Program-made: the position numbers and the translations under genes | Notes under the pieces: model-generated | What the model saw: only the letters and a program-made list of their open reading frames with translations | What the model was told of the DNA's origin: nothing | Databases searched by the model: none | Shown here: one piece after another, positions 43,908 to 53,400 of the stretch | Layout: each line of letters opens with the position of its first letter | Position numbering within the stretch: the first letter of the stretch is position 1 | Source of the DNA: Brevibacterium sp. JSBI002 | GTDB taxonomy: Bacteria; Actinomycetota; Actinomycetes; Actinomycetales; Brevibacteriaceae | DNA length: 64,000 bases | NCBI RefSeq assembly: GCF_026013965.1 | Contig: NZ_CP110341.1 | Location: 2,418,001-2,482,000 of the forward strand | Reading direction: 5' to 3'

Positions 43908-45559
43908 GACTCCTGTGTCCGCAGGGCGAGCGCCATTCTCATCGTGTCGGGGTCGGGACCCTGCTTTTCCGCCAGGTCGGCCAGAGTGGTTGCCACACGC
44001 AGCACCCTGTCATAGCCGCGCATGGTGATCCGTCCGGTGTCGAGTGCCCGGTCCAGGTCCGTCAGGTCTGTCGGTGTGAGTGCGAAGTGTTCGCGCAGCC
44101 AGGTTCCGGGCGCTTCGGCATTGAGCCTCCAGTCACAGTCGGCGAAGCGTTCCGACTGTCGCTTCCGTGCGCCTGACACACGGGCGGCCACCGTGGTGCT
44201 GGTCTCCTGGTCCCCGCCGAGCCGAATGTCGGCGGGAGAGACGGGGAAGAGCTCGAGCTGCAGGTCGACGCGGTCGAGCAGCGGCCCGGAGAGCCGATTG
44301 CGATAGCGGCGTTTGTCCAGAGGGGTGCACCGACAGTCCCCGCCGGCGCCGGCCATCCCGACTCCGCAGGGGCAGGGGTTTGCGGCCATGATGAGCTGGA
44401 AGGATGCCGGAAGCACCATCGATCCCCAGGCGCGGTGGATGTGGACGCGACGGGATTCCATCGGCTGCCTCAGGGCTTCGAGCACATCGCGTGAGAATTC
44501 GGGTGCCTCATCCATGAACAGAACCCCGCGGTGGGCTCGGCTGAGGACTCCGACCGTTCCGGGGCGGCGTCCGCCGATGAGCGCAGAGGCGGTGCTGCGG
44601 TGATGGGGTGCCTCGAACGGCGGGCGGTGATCGAGTCCGTCGCTGCCGTCGAGTTCTCCGCGCAGGGAACGGACGGTGGCGACTTCGACGGCTTCGTCGT
44701 CATTGAGCGGCGGCAGGATTCCGGGCAGGCATTGTGCCAGCAAGGTCTTTCCCGCTCCGGGTGTTCCGCGCATGAGCAGGTTGTGGCCACCTGCCGCGGC
44801 GACCTCGAGACCGAAGCGCCCTTCGGCCTGTCCTTGGACTTCGCAGAGGTCATGGAGTTCCGGAGTGACCGGGACGGGTCGATCCATCTCGAGGACCGCA
44901 GGCAGTGCGGGGACGGCCATCGATCCACCATAGGCATTGACGACCTCGGCCAGCGAGGCGACCGGAAGGACTCTTGCCCGTCCGATCAGCCTCGCCTCGT
45001 CGGCATTGCCGATGGGAACGACGAAGCGGTCGAACCCAGCTTGCAGCGCGGTGTGCAGGGACGGGAGCACCCCGGTGACGGGACGGATTCTGCCGTCGAG
45101 CCCGATCTCACCACAGTGGATGACGCTGCCGGTGTCGTCGTTGGTGATCAACGAGAGTGCTCTGAGCACGGCGACGGCGATGCCGAGGTCGAATCCGGTG
45201 CCGATCTTCGGTACCGTTCCCGGGGTGAGGTTGATGGTCAGGTGTTCTGTGGCGACGGGTTTGCCCAGGTAGGCCAGGGCCGCACGAAGGCGCTTGCGTG
45301 ATTCGCTCACCGAGGCATCCGGCAGTCCGACGATGTCGATCCCCGGCAGACCGGCGCTCACGCTCGCTTCAATCGACACGATCTTCCCGGTCAGCCCCCA
45401 CAGGGCCACGGCAGAGGCCCTACCGATGATGTGCGCCGAGGATGGCGGTTCGACTTCGTCGGCCCCGGCTGACTCGACCAGCTCCGGCGGATCGACCGGC
45501 TCTGGCGGTTCGACCGGATCGACCGGCGGTTCTTCCCGTCCCAGGGTCTCCTCGCTCAC
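43904..45559 (-). CDS. comM: YifB/ComM family Mg-chelatase-like AAA+ ATPase
   Basis: AAA+ helicase-like protein that promotes branch migration during transformation in other bacteria; 551 residues. An unusual Pro/Glu/Val-rich N-terminal extension (about 1-40, EPPEPVDPPELVES) precedes the Lon-type domain with IEASVSAGLPGIDIVGLPDASVSESRKR. Walker A is MRGTPGAGKTLLAQ, Walker B GVLFMDEAPEF. A zinc-finger-like ANPCPCG...CRC segment follows. The GTG (45557-45559) overlaps the yraN stop. It is the middle gene of yraN-comM-dprA. Confidence 0.94.
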   Translation of the reverse strand: MSEETLGREEPPVDPVEPPEPVDPPELVESAGADEVEPPSSAHIIGRASAVALWGLTGKIVSIEASVSAGLPGIDIVGLPDASVSESRKRLRAALAYLGKPVATEHLTINLTPGTVPKIGTGFDLGIAVAVLRALSLITNDDTGSVIHCGEIGLDGRIRPVTGVLPSLHTALQAGFDRFVVPIGNADEARLIGRARVLPVASLAEVVNAYGGSMAVPALPAVLEMDRPVPVTPELHDLCEVQGQAEGRFGLEVAAAGGHNLLMRGTPGAGKTLLAQCLPGILPPLNDDEAVEVATVRSLRGELDGSDGLDHRPPFEAPHHRSTASALIGGRRPGTVGVLSRAHRGVLFMDEAPEFSRDVLEALRQPMESRRVHIHRAWGSMVLPASFQLIMAANPCPCGVGMAGAGGDCRCTPLDKRRYRNRLSGPLLDRVDLQLELFPVSPADIRLGGDQETSTTVAARVSGARKRQSERFADCDWRLNAEAPGTWLREHFALTPTDLTDLDRALDTGRITMRGYDRVLRVATTLADLAEKQGPDPDTMRMALALRTQES

Positions 45560-45975
45560 GAGTCGACCTGGATGTTCGGGCAGTGGAAGTACTGCACGCG
45601 CGGTTCCATGATGATCCCGAGTGCGTCGATGCGTGTGGCCGGGAAATATTCGTCCTGCCCACTCAGCCAGATCCCTGCCAGCGCGCGGATGCGGGCGAGC
45701 TTGGTTCGGGTCACTGCCTCCAGCGGTGATCCCAGCATCGCGGTGCGACGCGTCTTGACTTCGACGAAGACCGCGGTGTCACCGTCGCGGGCGATGATGT
45801 CGAGCTCACCGCGAGGGCACCGGAAGTTGCGTTCGAGAACGACGAGTCCAGCGTCTTCGAGGAACGCAGCGGCGAGGGCCTCTCCCCTGCTGCCGAGCGC
45901 CTGCTTGCGCAGGCCCTTTACGGTCCGTGTGCTCTTCGACGTTCGTGTCCGACCGGGTGTTCGTATCCGTCCCAT
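45556..45975 (-). CDS. UPF0102 family protein YraN
   Basis: Predicted endonuclease-like protein of 139 residues. The segment LGSRGEALAAAFLEDAGLVVLERNFRCPRGELDIIARDGDTAVFVEVKTRR has the E/D-E-K pattern of a restriction-endonuclease fold. A basic N-terminal tail (about 1-25) is extra. The biochemical function is not established for the family. ATG 45973-45975 lacks a clear ribosome site. The 169 bases upstream (45976-46144) hold no gene. Confidence 0.92.
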   Translation of the reverse strand: MGRIRTPGRTRTSKSTRTVKGLRKQALGSRGEALAAAFLEDAGLVVLERNFRCPRGELDIIARDGDTAVFVEVKTRRTAMLGSPLEAVTRTKLARIRALAGIWLSGQDEYFPATRIDALGIIMEPRVQYFHCPNIQVDS

Positions 45976-46144
45976 GCCGACCAGATGACCATGTCCACCT
46001 CGCCTCGGGGAAGGACAGATAGATGGCTTGTGGAAGAGGCCGACTCATCCACAGGAGTTCTACGTTCGAGTCAGTGCCTCGTCCACAGCGATCGGTGCAG
46101 GAGTGAGTGCGGCGAGGAGCCGTGACCCGCCCCGGCGCCCCGTC

Positions 46145-46462
46145 TCAGCCGCGGATCGCCGTCGGCGGTTCGAGATCGGACTTCGCGATCTCCTCGATGT
46201 TGACGTCCTTGAACGTCAGGACGTGCACGGTCTTGATGAACCGTGCCGACCTGTAGCTGTCCCACACCCAGGCGTCGCGCAGGGTGAGTTCGAAGTACAC
46301 GTCGCCGGCGTCGTTGTGAGCCTTGAGGTCGACATGGTTGGCGAGGTAGAACCGGCGCTCGGTCTCGACGACATAGGCGAAGAGACCGACGACGTCCCGG
46401 TATTCCTTGTACAGCGCAAGCTCGAGTTGTGCTTCGTAGTCGTCAAGATCATCGGCGCTCAT
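46145..46462 (-). CDS. DUF2469 family protein
   Basis: Acidic cytoplasmic protein of 105 residues, an actinobacterial conserved protein always found after rnhB. MSADDLDDYEAQLELALYKEYRDVVGLFAYVVETERRFYL and DVYFELTLRDAWVWD are the family signature. ATG 46460-46462 follows AAGGAGG at seven bases and overlaps the rnhB stop. Function unknown. Confidence 0.93.
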   Translation of the reverse strand: MSADDLDDYEAQLELALYKEYRDVVGLFAYVVETERRFYLANHVDLKAHNDAGDVYFELTLRDAWVWDSYRSARFIKTVHVLTFKDVNIEEIAKSDLEPPTAIRG

Positions 46463-47247
46463 GACAGGCCCTCCTTCGCTCCTGAGTCCGCGGTCAGGCG
46501 GAAGCTTCTCCGGTGGTGGATGCTGGGTCCGAGTTCGGTGATGCCCTGCCGGTGCTTCACCGTCCCGTATCCCACGTTCGATTCCCAACCATAGTGCGGA
46601 TGGGCCTCGGCGAGTGCGATCATCGTCTCGTCGCGTGCCACTTTCGCCACGATGCTCGCCGCCGCGATCGCCGGAACGGAGCCGTCCCCCTTGATCATGG
46701 TGCGCACACGCGGCAGTTCGAGGTCGGCACAGTCGCCGAATATCCCCAAGCAATCGAGGGTGAGTGGGGCAGAAAGCCAATCATGTCGACCGTCAAGGAG
46801 CACCATCGTCCGGCCCGGGAATTCCCACGCCGAGGCGGCCGTTCCATTGCCATCGACACCTCCCGAACCGTGCCCGTCGGAACGTGCGTCCGCCCATTCG
46901 CGCAGCATCGAGATCATGGCGCGACGTCCGGCGAGGTTGAGCGCCATCGTCATCCCCACCTCGTCGAGTTCGGCCGGCGTCGTCGACCCCACTGCCGCGG
47001 CAGTCGCCCACAATCGCACACGGTCGGTTGCTTCCTGCCTCGACTGCGCACTCAGCTGCTTGGAATCATGGATGCCGGCGGGCACTTCGGCGGCGGTGAG
47101 AATGCGCAGATCGAACAGGGCGACACCGACGCTGACGGGCCCGGCCAGGGCACCACGGCCCACCTCGTCGACGCCGATGACGTAGTCGAATCCCTCGCTC
47201 AGCAGTTCCCGTTCGACGCTGAGGTCGGTCAGTCCACGTGCGGCCAT
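46459..47247 (-). CDS. rnhB: Ribonuclease HII
   Basis: Removes ribonucleotides from DNA:RNA hybrids; 262 residues. The catalytic motif GVDEVGRGALAGPV holds the first Asp-Glu pair, and HDSKQLSAQSRQ and MIKGDGSVPAIAAASIVAKVARD complete the active site. A Gly/Ser/Asp-rich insertion (about residues 122-142) in the middle is not usual and contains a CCGAGGCGG copy (46830-46838). The ATG (47245-47247) overlaps the lepB stop by one base. Confidence 0.95.
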   Translation of the reverse strand: MAARGLTDLSVERELLSEGFDYVIGVDEVGRGALAGPVSVGVALFDLRILTAAEVPAGIHDSKQLSAQSRQEATDRVRLWATAAAVGSTTPAELDEVGMTMALNLAGRRAMISMLREWADARSDGHGSGGVDGNGTAASAWEFPGRTMVLLDGRHDWLSAPLTLDCLGIFGDCADLELPRVRTMIKGDGSVPAIAAASIVAKVARDETMIALAEAHPHYGWESNVGYGTVKHRQGITELGPSIHHRRSFRLTADSGAKEGLS

Positions 47248-47954
47248 CAGTTCCCGCTGAGTCCCTCGGCGGTGTCCGGCACGTCTGCGAAGACCTTGTC
47301 GGGTGTCGAGACCCAGCTGAAGTGCTTGAACGGCCAGTTGATGAGGAACACGGTGCCGACGACGTCGTCCTCGGCTACGAACGGGTCGGTGTCCATGTGG
47401 TAGCGCGAGTCGGCGGAGTTGCTGCGGTTGTCGCCCATCACCCAGTAATGGCCTTCGGGCACTGTGACTTCGAATTCGACCTCCGAGGGAGCGGTGCCCT
47501 CATCGAGATAGGTTTCGTCGATCGGTTCGCCGTTGACCAGCAGGCGTCCTTCGGCATCGCAGCACTTGATCGTGTCGCCGCCGACGCCGATGACCCGTTT
47601 GATCAGCTGGTTCCCCGAATCCGCGGGAGCCAAGCCGATGAATTCGAGGACCGGGTTGGGCGTGTATTCGGCGGTCTCAGCGGCCGAGAGCCAATGGTCC
47701 GGGTCATCGAAGACGATGATGTCGCCGCGGTCGGCGGGTCCGAAGCGGTGAGCCAGCTGGTTGACGAGCACCCGGTCATCGACCTGCAGGGTCGTCATCA
47801 TGGATTCGGACGGGATGTAGAAAGAACGGACGACCCACGTCTTCAAGGCCGTCGAGATAAGCAGGGCGACGACGATGATCGCCAGGGTCTCCAGCAGACC
47901 GCGCGCAAACCGTTTCGAGGCGGGCGGCGGGGAAGCTTCGGATTCGCTTGTCAT
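47247..47954 (-). CDS. lepB: Type I signal peptidase (first copy)
   Basis: Cleaves signal peptides from exported proteins; 235 residues. A cytoplasmic Pro-rich N-terminus is followed by one membrane segment (about 22-42). The catalytic Ser is in YIPSESMMTTL and the catalytic Lys in QLIKRVIGVGGD; the conserved MGDNRSNSADSR block is present. The start ATG 47952-47954 has only a weak ribosome site. Two tandem signal peptidase genes occur between rplS and rnhB; this one is intact. Confidence 0.94.
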   Translation of the reverse strand: MTSESEASPPPASKRFARGLLETLAIIVVALLISTALKTWVVRSFYIPSESMMTTLQVDDRVLVNQLAHRFGPADRGDIIVFDDPDHWLSAAETAEYTPNPVLEFIGLAPADSGNQLIKRVIGVGGDTIKCCDAEGRLLVNGEPIDETYLDEGTAPSEVEFEVTVPEGHYWVMGDNRSNSADSRYHMDTDPFVAEDDVVGTVFLINWPFKHFSWVSTPDKVFADVPDTAEGLSGN

Positions 47955-48059
47955 TCGTTCGCTTTCACATCGGACCAGGACTGCGGCTGTGGACTGAACC
48001 GAGCGTATCAGCACGACTCTCGCCCCACACTCAGCCGCAGTGCAGTTCCGTGTGTGCGC

Positions 48060-48682
48060 TCAGTCGATCGAGGACCCGTGCCCGATCACGGGGCCGATGA
48101 TCCGGTCGGTGGGGATGAATCCCCCACCGGGCCGTCCCAGCAGCGACCTGGAGTCGGCGGAGTCGTTGCGGTTGTCGCCCATCACCCACATGGTGCCCTC
48201 GGGGACTTCGATGGAGAATTCCACCGCCGAGGCGGGGGTCGGCGCATAGTCTTCGTTCAGAGGCTTGCCGTTGAGCAGCAGACGACCCTCTGCGTCGCAG
48301 CATTCGAGGCTGTCACCGCCGACGGCGATGACGCGTTTGACGTAGTAGACGTCCCGAGGTCCGAGTCCGACCCAGGAACCGATCTTCTGCAGAGGAGTGG
48401 GCAGCGCATCGTCGACGAACGATCCGCGGCCGTCGAAGACGACGATGTCTCCGCGTTGGAGGTCTCCGCTCAGGCGTCCGGGCGCCACACCGTGATCGAA
48501 TCATCGACCTTGAGCGTCGGCTCCATCGAGGCACTCGGAATGGTGAAGCGCTGGATGACGAATCCGCGGATCGATCCGCCGAGCACGATGATGACGACGA
48601 CGATCGCCACGATCGCCTTCCAGAACCGTGCCGAAGACAGAAGACGCGACCCGAAGGTCGCGTCTTCATGTCTGTTCGGCAC
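48060..48682 (-). CDS. lepB: Type I signal peptidase (second copy), interrupted by an apparent one-base deletion
   Basis: Second signal peptidase of about 207 residues if the frame is restored. The N-terminal frame, read from GTG 48680-48682 with GGGAG upstream, has one membrane segment (about 20-42) and the catalytic-serine motif FTIPSASMEPTLKVDDSITV, then ends at TGA 48470-48472. The continuation in another frame starts APGRLSGDLQRGDIVVFDG and contains the catalytic Lys in YYVKRVIAVGGD and the MGDNRNDSADSR block. One missing base between about 48473 and 48495 explains both parts. It may be a sequencing error or a recent inactivation, tolerated because the first copy is intact. Confidence 0.85.
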
Positions 48683-48713
48683 CGTGTGGTCATCTCCCAC
48701 AGTGCCGGGCAAA

Positions 48714-49055
48714 TCAGGCCTTTTCGCGGATACGAGCAGCCTTGCCGCGCAGTTCGCGCAGGTAGTACAGCTTCGCACGGCGCACGGCGCCGCGGGTGAG
48801 GACCTCGATCTTGTCGACGTTGGGCGAGTGCACCGGGAAGGTACGCTCCACACCGACGCCGAAGCTGATCTTACGGACGGTGAAGGTCTCGCGAACGCCG
48901 TCGCCCTGGCGACGGATGACGATTCCCTTGAAGACCTGGATACGCGAGCGCGAACCTTCGATCACCTTGACGTGAACGTTGAGGGTGTCGCCCGGACGGA
49001 ATTCGGGAACGTCAGACTTCAGCGAGGCTGCATCTACAACATCGAGCTTCTGCAT
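48714..49055 (-). CDS. rplS: 50S ribosomal protein L19
   Basis: Protein at the 30S-50S interface; 113 residues. [53 protein letters not shown] and [18 protein letters not shown] are signature blocks. ATG 49053-49055 has AGGAG eight bases upstream. The gap to trmD upstream is 173 bases and includes a 7-bp hairpin. Confidence 0.97.
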   Translation of the reverse strand: MQKLDVVDAASLKSDVPEFRPGDTLNVHVKVIEGSRSRIQVFKGIVIRRQGDGVRETFTVRKISFGVGVERTFPVHSPNVDKIEVLTRGAVRRAKLYYLRELRGKAARIREKA

Positions 49056-49152
49056 TGTGGTTTCTCCTGTGGCCTCTGCTTCAGGTCGAGGACACGCATA
49101 TCGGACCGGTGTACCGGTAGCTGGATCGTCTGTCGGGATCTCTCCCCGTCGA

Positions 49153-49174
49153 CCCGTCGAATCGATGCGACGGG
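49153..49174 (-). promoter_or_regulatory. Hairpin in the rplS leader
   Basis: CCCGTCG (49153-49159) pairs with CGACGGG (49168-49174) around an eight-base loop. It lies in the 173-base gap between trmD and rplS. It could be a weak attenuator or part of an autogenous leader; no U-run follows. Confidence 0.35.
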
Positions 49175-49228
49175 CCACCGTGGGCACTCATCCCCCTGAA
49201 GCAGGTGAGCGCCAACAAACGCGACGCT

Positions 49229-50107
49229 CTATTCTGTCACGGTTGAGCGCTCAGACTCAAACCGCTCGAGCGCCGCCAGGTCATCTCTGCTCAGGTCATC
49301 GAGCTTCTCGAGCAGATCCGGTCTGACATCCGCGGTGCGTTCGAGACGTCGGTCACGTCGCCACCTGGCGATCGCGGCATGGTTGCCGCTGAGCAGGATC
49401 TCGGGCACTTCGCGTCCGCGCCAGTTCGCCGGCTTCGTATAGATCGGGTATTCGAGCAGTCCGTCTTCGTGGCTTTCCTCGGTCAGCGACTCGGGGTTTC
49501 CGATGACGCCGGGGATGAGGCGGCTGACCGCTTCGATCATCACCATCGAGGCGACTTCACCGCCGTTGAGGACGTAGTCGCCGATGCTCATGGGCAGCAG
49601 GTCGAAGTGCTCCCCGGCCCAATCGATGACGCGCTGGTCGATACCTTCGTAGCGTCCGCAGGCGAAGACGAGGTGGTCGCGGGCGGCGAGATCCTCGGCG
49701 ATGCGCTGGTCGAATACCTGCCCGGCAGGGCTGGGCACGATGAGCGTCGGCTTGTCTCCGGCTGCAGCACCCGCACTCTGAGCACTTTCCGCACCTTCAC
49801 CCTTCGCAGCGCTGCCGCGTTCCGCGAGGATGTGCTCGAGAGCCAGCGCCCAGGGTTCGGCTTTCATGACCATTCCCGCTCCCCCACCGTAGGGCGAGTC
49901 ATCGACCGTGTTGTGCCGGTCGAAGGTGAAGTCCCGCAGGTCGTGGACGCCGAGGCTCAGCTGACCACGGTCGACGGCTTTGCCGATGAGCGAGAGCTGC
50001 AGTCCGGTGAGGTATTCGGGGAAGATCGACACGACATCGATCGACATCTGCGGTCCGACCGCCTCGGCGCGGGTGTCGCTGCCATTCATCGGGGACGGTT
50101 CGCTCAT
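49229..50107 (-). CDS. trmD: tRNA (guanine-37-N1)-methyltransferase
   Basis: SPOUT methyltransferase modifying G37 of tRNAs; 292 residues. A short N-terminal extension precedes [13 protein letters not shown]. The core blocks [56 protein letters not shown] and [21 protein letters not shown] are clear. An Ala/Gly/Glu-rich insertion lies near residues 95-115. The ATG overlaps the rimM stop (ATGA). Order rimM-trmD-rplS is conserved. Confidence 0.96.
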   Translation of the reverse strand: MSEPSPMNGSDTRAEAVGPQMSIDVVSIFPEYLTGLQLSLIGKAVDRGQLSLGVHDLRDFTFDRHNTVDDSPYGGGAGMVMKAEPWALALEHILAERGSAAKGEGAESAQSAGAAAGDKPTLIVPSPAGQVFDQRIAEDLAARDHLVFACGRYEGIDQRVIDWAGEHFDLLPMSIGDYVLNGGEVASMVMIEAVSRLIPGVIGNPESLTEESHEDGLLEYPIYTKPANWRGREVPEILLSGNHAAIARWRRDRRLERTADVRPDLLEKLDDLSRDDLAALERFESERSTVTE

Positions 50108-50604
50108 TCGGCGTCGAAGAGGCCGGCGGGCGGGGTGACGGTGACGCGTCCTGAGGCGATGTCGACGTCGGGCACGATCTCGGTGACGAAGGGGATGAGC
50201 ACAACGTGTCCGGCGGTGTGCTTCATGTGGAGCAGATCCTGGGCGGTGCCGTTCGTGACGTCGACGATCTCGCCGACGAGGGCGTCGTTCTCGTAGACCT
50301 TGAGGCCGATGAGGTCGTCGAGGTACCAGGCGTCGGTTTCGTCTTCGTCCTCATCCGCCTCGGCGAGGATGAGGGTGTTGCGGATCTCCTCGGCGCGGTT
50401 GCGGTCGGGGACCTCATCGAAGGCCAGGAGCAGGCGATCGCGGTGCCACCTCGCCGACTTCAGCGTCAGCAGTCCTATATCGGGATCCGTGGCGAAGGTC
50501 GCCCCTGGATTGAGCCGGTCCTCGGGTCGGTCGGTGCGCACCTCGACGGTGAACTCGCCCTTGATTCCGTGCGGCTTGCCCAGCCGGGCGATCACCGTGT
50601 CCAT
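50104..50604 (-). CDS. rimM: Ribosome maturation factor RimM
   Basis: Assists 30S head maturation and binds S19; 166 residues. [25 protein letters not shown] starts the RimM domain, and the PRC-barrel domain begins [24 protein letters not shown]. An acidic Asp/Glu stretch lies between. ATG 50602-50604 has GAGGAG four bases upstream. The open frame above this start is unconserved. A TACACT hexamer (complement of 50705-50710) about 100 bases upstream could be its -10 element. Confidence 0.95.
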   Translation of the reverse strand: MDTVIARLGKPHGIKGEFTVEVRTDRPEDRLNPGATFATDPDIGLLTLKSARWHRDRLLLAFDEVPDRNRAEEIRNTLILAEADEDEDETDAWYLDDLIGLKVYENDALVGEIVDVTNGTAQDLLHMKHTAGHVVLIPFVTEIVPDVDIASGRVTVTPPAGLFDAE

Positions 50605-50734
50605 ACTGCTCCTCGAAGTCTGCTGTCGCTGTCTGTTCGGCCGGCCCTGCACTGAGGTGACTGCGCTTCTGCGGTCGTACGACGGGCCGCCGTGTTCTGG
50701 CACCAGTGTAGTCGGCGACGGTTAGGTGAATACA

Positions 50735-50774
50735 CGAGAGGGGATGCAGCGCATGTGCGCTGCATCCCCTCTCG
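50735..50774 (-). terminator. Strong hairpin after khpA
   Basis: A perfect 19-bp inverted repeat (50735-50753 with 50756-50774) starts ten bases beyond the khpA stop. There is no long T-run. It ends the rpsP-khpA unit and separates it from rimM. Confidence 0.8.
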
Positions 50775-50784
50775 AATGTTGGAT

Positions 50785-51015
50785 TTACGCCTCGATGAGG
50801 TCCACTCGCACCGACTCACGGCCGGCCAGCGAGTTCATCACGGTGCGCAGGGCCTTGGCGGTCCTGCCTGCACGGCCGATGACCCGGCCGAGGTCTTCGG
50901 GGTGAACCCGGACCTCGAGGGTCGTGCCGCGCTGCGAAGAACGCGAACGAACGGAGACGTCGTCGGGATGATCGACGATTCCGCGGACCAGATGTTCGAG
51001 CGAATCAGGCAACAT
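50785..51015 (-). CDS. khpA: KH domain RNA-binding protein KhpA
   Basis: Small RNA-binding protein of 76 residues, homolog of KhpA/YlqC. A single KH domain with the GxxG loop as GRAG (HPEDLGRVIGRAGRTAKALRTVMN) covers most of the chain. It is encoded one base after the rpsP stop, so translation is coupled. In other bacteria it partners with KhpB/Jag in cell-wall growth control; no jag is in this window. Confidence 0.93.
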   Translation of the reverse strand: MLPDSLEHLVRGIVDHPDDVSVRSRSSQRGTTLEVRVHPEDLGRVIGRAGRTAKALRTVMNSLAGRESVRVDLIEA

Positions 51016-51016
51016 C

Positions 51017-51448
51017 TCAGGCTTCAGCGCTTTCTTCAGCGGCCTCAGGTGCCGCCTCGGCCGGCGCCTCGGCAGCTTCAGCGGACTTGCCGCCCTTCTG
51101 CGTGATGGCTTCCTTGATCACCGATTCGGCGTTCGGGGCCACGTAGGCTTCCTTCTCAGGCTGCGGCTTCACGGTGTTGACCGCTTCACCTTCGCCCTTG
51201 AACTTCTGCCAGTCGCCGGTGAGCTTGAGCAGAGCCTTGACCTGGTCGCTCGGCTGTGCGCCGACGCCGAGCCAGTACTGCGCGCGCTCGGAATCGATCT
51301 CGATGACCGAAGGCTCACGGGTCGGGTGGTAGATGCCGATCTGTTCGATGGCCTTACCGTCACGACGAGTCTTCGAGTCAGCGACGACGACACGGTAGAA
51401 GGGTGCACGGATCTTGCCCATGCGGGTCAGACGAATTTTGACTGCCAC
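51017..51448 (-). CDS. rpsP: 30S ribosomal protein S16
   Basis: Small-subunit protein; 143 residues from GTG 51446-51448. [32 protein letters not shown] and [11 protein letters not shown] are signature segments. An Ala/Glu-rich tail (about 95-143) makes it longer than usual. AAGGAG is 11 bases upstream of the GTG, and CCAC-TAAA-GTGG (51445-51456 on the complement) folds a mini-hairpin over the start codon. The upstream frame is unconserved. Confidence 0.95.
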   Translation of the reverse strand: MAVKIRLTRMGKIRAPFYRVVVADSKTRRDGKAIEQIGIYHPTREPSVIEIDSERAQYWLGVGAQPSDQVKALLKLTGDWQKFKGEGEAVNTVKPQPEKEAYVAPNAESVIKEAITQKGGKSAEAAEAPAEAAPEAAEESAEA

Positions 51449-51605
51449 TTTAGTGGTGTCTCCTTTTGTGTTCTGTGTGCACAGCTGTACCAGAAGAATC
51501 GTGGGGTTGATCTGCTGGAAGCCGCGGCTCGGACTATCACTTCGGCGCGGATGAGAGGGCCCGGACCGAGAGCAAAAGTACAAGAGTCAATTGTGCCAGA
51601 TGGCT

Positions 51606-53216
51606 CTACTTCTTGCCACCTGGGAAGATTCCGCCGAAGCCCTTGGGCAGGTTCGCCGGATCGAATTCCTCGTCCCCGCCCAGATCGACTCCGCCGAAGG
51701 CCGAGCCGACCGGGTCCTGGGTCTTGCCCGCCTTCTTGTCCGCCAGCGCCTGCGCCTCCTGCGCACGTTTGGCCGGGTTGCCCGACTGACCGCCCTTGCG
51801 GCCCTTCTTCTTCCCTGCGGGTTTCTTCTTCTTACCACCGGCGGCACCAGGCATTCCGCCCATCCCGGGCATCTGCGGCATACCTCCGCCACCGGGCATT
51901 CCGGGCATTCCGCCACCGCGGGTCATCGACCGCATCATCTTCTGCGCTTGGGTGAAGCGCTCCATGAGCTGGTTGACCGCGGTGACCGTGGTGCCGGCGC
52001 CCTTGGCGATGCGGGCACGGCGAGAGCCGTTGAGGATCTTCGGGTTGGAGCGCTCCTGGGGTGTCATCGATCTCACAATCGCTTCGACCCGGTCGACCTC
52101 ACGCTCGTCGAAGTTCGCCAGCTGCTCCTTGTACTGGCTCATGCCGGGCATCATGCCCAGCATCTTCTTCATCGAGCCCATCTTCTTCAGGCCCGCCATC
52201 TGCGTGAGGAAGTCGTTGAGGTCGAAGTCCTCGCCGGATTCGACCTTCTTCTTGAGCTTCTCGGTCTCTTTTTCGTCGAAGTTCTTCTCGGCCTGCTCGA
52301 TGAGCGTCATGATGTCGCCCATGTCGAGGATCCGGTCGGCCATCCGGTCCGGATGGAACTGCTCGAAGTCCTTCATCGATTCGCCCGTGGAGGCGAACAT
52401 GATCGGCTTTCCGGTCACCTCGGCGACGGACAACGCGGCACCACCGCGGGAGTCACCGTCGAGCTTCGAGAGCACGACACCGGTGAAATCGACGCCGTCG
52501 AGGAACGCCTCGGCGGTCTTCACCGCGTCCTGACCGATCATCGCGTCGATCACGAAGAGGACTTCGTCGGGGTTGACCGCGCTGCGGATGTCCGCGGCCT
52601 GCTGCATGAGCTCCTCGTCGATGCCGAGGCGACCGGCCGTATCGACGATGACGACGTCGTGGAGTTTGGACTTCGCGACCTCGATCGAGTCGGTGGCGAC
52701 CTGGATCGGATCGCCGACGCCGTTGCCCGGTTCCGGGGCGTAGACCACGGCACCGGCACGTTCGCCGACGATCTGGAGCTGGTTGACGGCATTGGGGCGC
52801 TGCAGGTCGGCCGCGACGAGCATCGGCCGGTGGCCCTCGGACTTCAGCCAGTGCGCGAGCTTTCCGGCCAGGGTGGTCTTACCTGCACCCTGGAGGCCGG
52901 CGAGCATGATGACCGTCGGCGGCCGCTTGGCGAAGTTGAGTCGACGGGTCTGACCGCCGAGGATGCCGACGAGTTCGTCGTTGACGATCTTGACGACCTG
53001 CTGGCCGGGATTGAGTGCGCCCGAGACCTCCTCGGACAGGGCGCGTTCACGGATCCGGCCGGTGAAGGCACGCACGACAGGCAGAGCGACGTCGGCGTCG
53101 AGCAGGGCACGTCTGATCTCACGGATGGTGGCATCGACATCGGCTTCGGACAGCCGGCCCTTCCCGCGCAGATTCTTGAAAGTCGCGGTGAGCCTGTCGG
53201 ACAGAGAGTTAAACAC
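51606..53216 (-). CDS. ffh: Signal recognition particle protein Ffh
   Basis: GTPase that recognises signal peptides with SRP RNA; 536 residues from GTG 53214-53216 (GAAGG seven bases upstream; TTG 53220-53222 also possible). The N domain is FNSLSDRLTATFKNLRGKGRL. The G domain has GLQGAGKTTLAGKLA, DTAGRL and SKLDGDSRGGAALS. The M domain is Met-rich (MGSMKKMLGMMPGM) with SMTPQERSNPKILNGSRRARIAKGAG. The C-terminal tail has Gly/Met/Pro runs and a Lys-rich patch. No SRP RNA gene is seen nearby. Confidence 0.97.
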   Translation of the reverse strand: MFNSLSDRLTATFKNLRGKGRLSEADVDATIREIRRALLDADVALPVVRAFTGRIRERALSEEVSGALNPGQQVVKIVNDELVGILGGQTRRLNFAKRPPTVIMLAGLQGAGKTTLAGKLAHWLKSEGHRPMLVAADLQRPNAVNQLQIVGERAGAVVYAPEPGNGVGDPIQVATDSIEVAKSKLHDVVIVDTAGRLGIDEELMQQAADIRSAVNPDEVLFVIDAMIGQDAVKTAEAFLDGVDFTGVVLSKLDGDSRGGAALSVAEVTGKPIMFASTGESMKDFEQFHPDRMADRILDMGDIMTLIEQAEKNFDEKETEKLKKKVESGEDFDLNDFLTQMAGLKKMGSMKKMLGMMPGMSQYKEQLANFDEREVDRVEAIVRSMTPQERSNPKILNGSRRARIAKGAGTTVTAVNQLMERFTQAQKMMRSMTRGGGMPGMPGGGGMPQMPGMGGMPGAAGGKKKKPAGKKKGRKGGQSGNPAKRAQEAQALADKKAGKTQDPVGSAFGGVDLGGDEEFDPANLPKGFGGIFPGGKK

Positions 53217-53400
53217 GTACAAGCCTTCTTCACGATGGTTTGGTCGACTCTCTAGACTAGCAACTCACCCGGGTCCGGCTGAAACCAAGAGTGCTGACAA
53301 TGCCCCGTGAACTCTCGCCTAGGTGGCGCTGGCCTTCCCGTATTCGTCAATTGCCGAACGCCGAGGCGGCACGAATGCTTCACCTGCAAGCGGAACGGCC

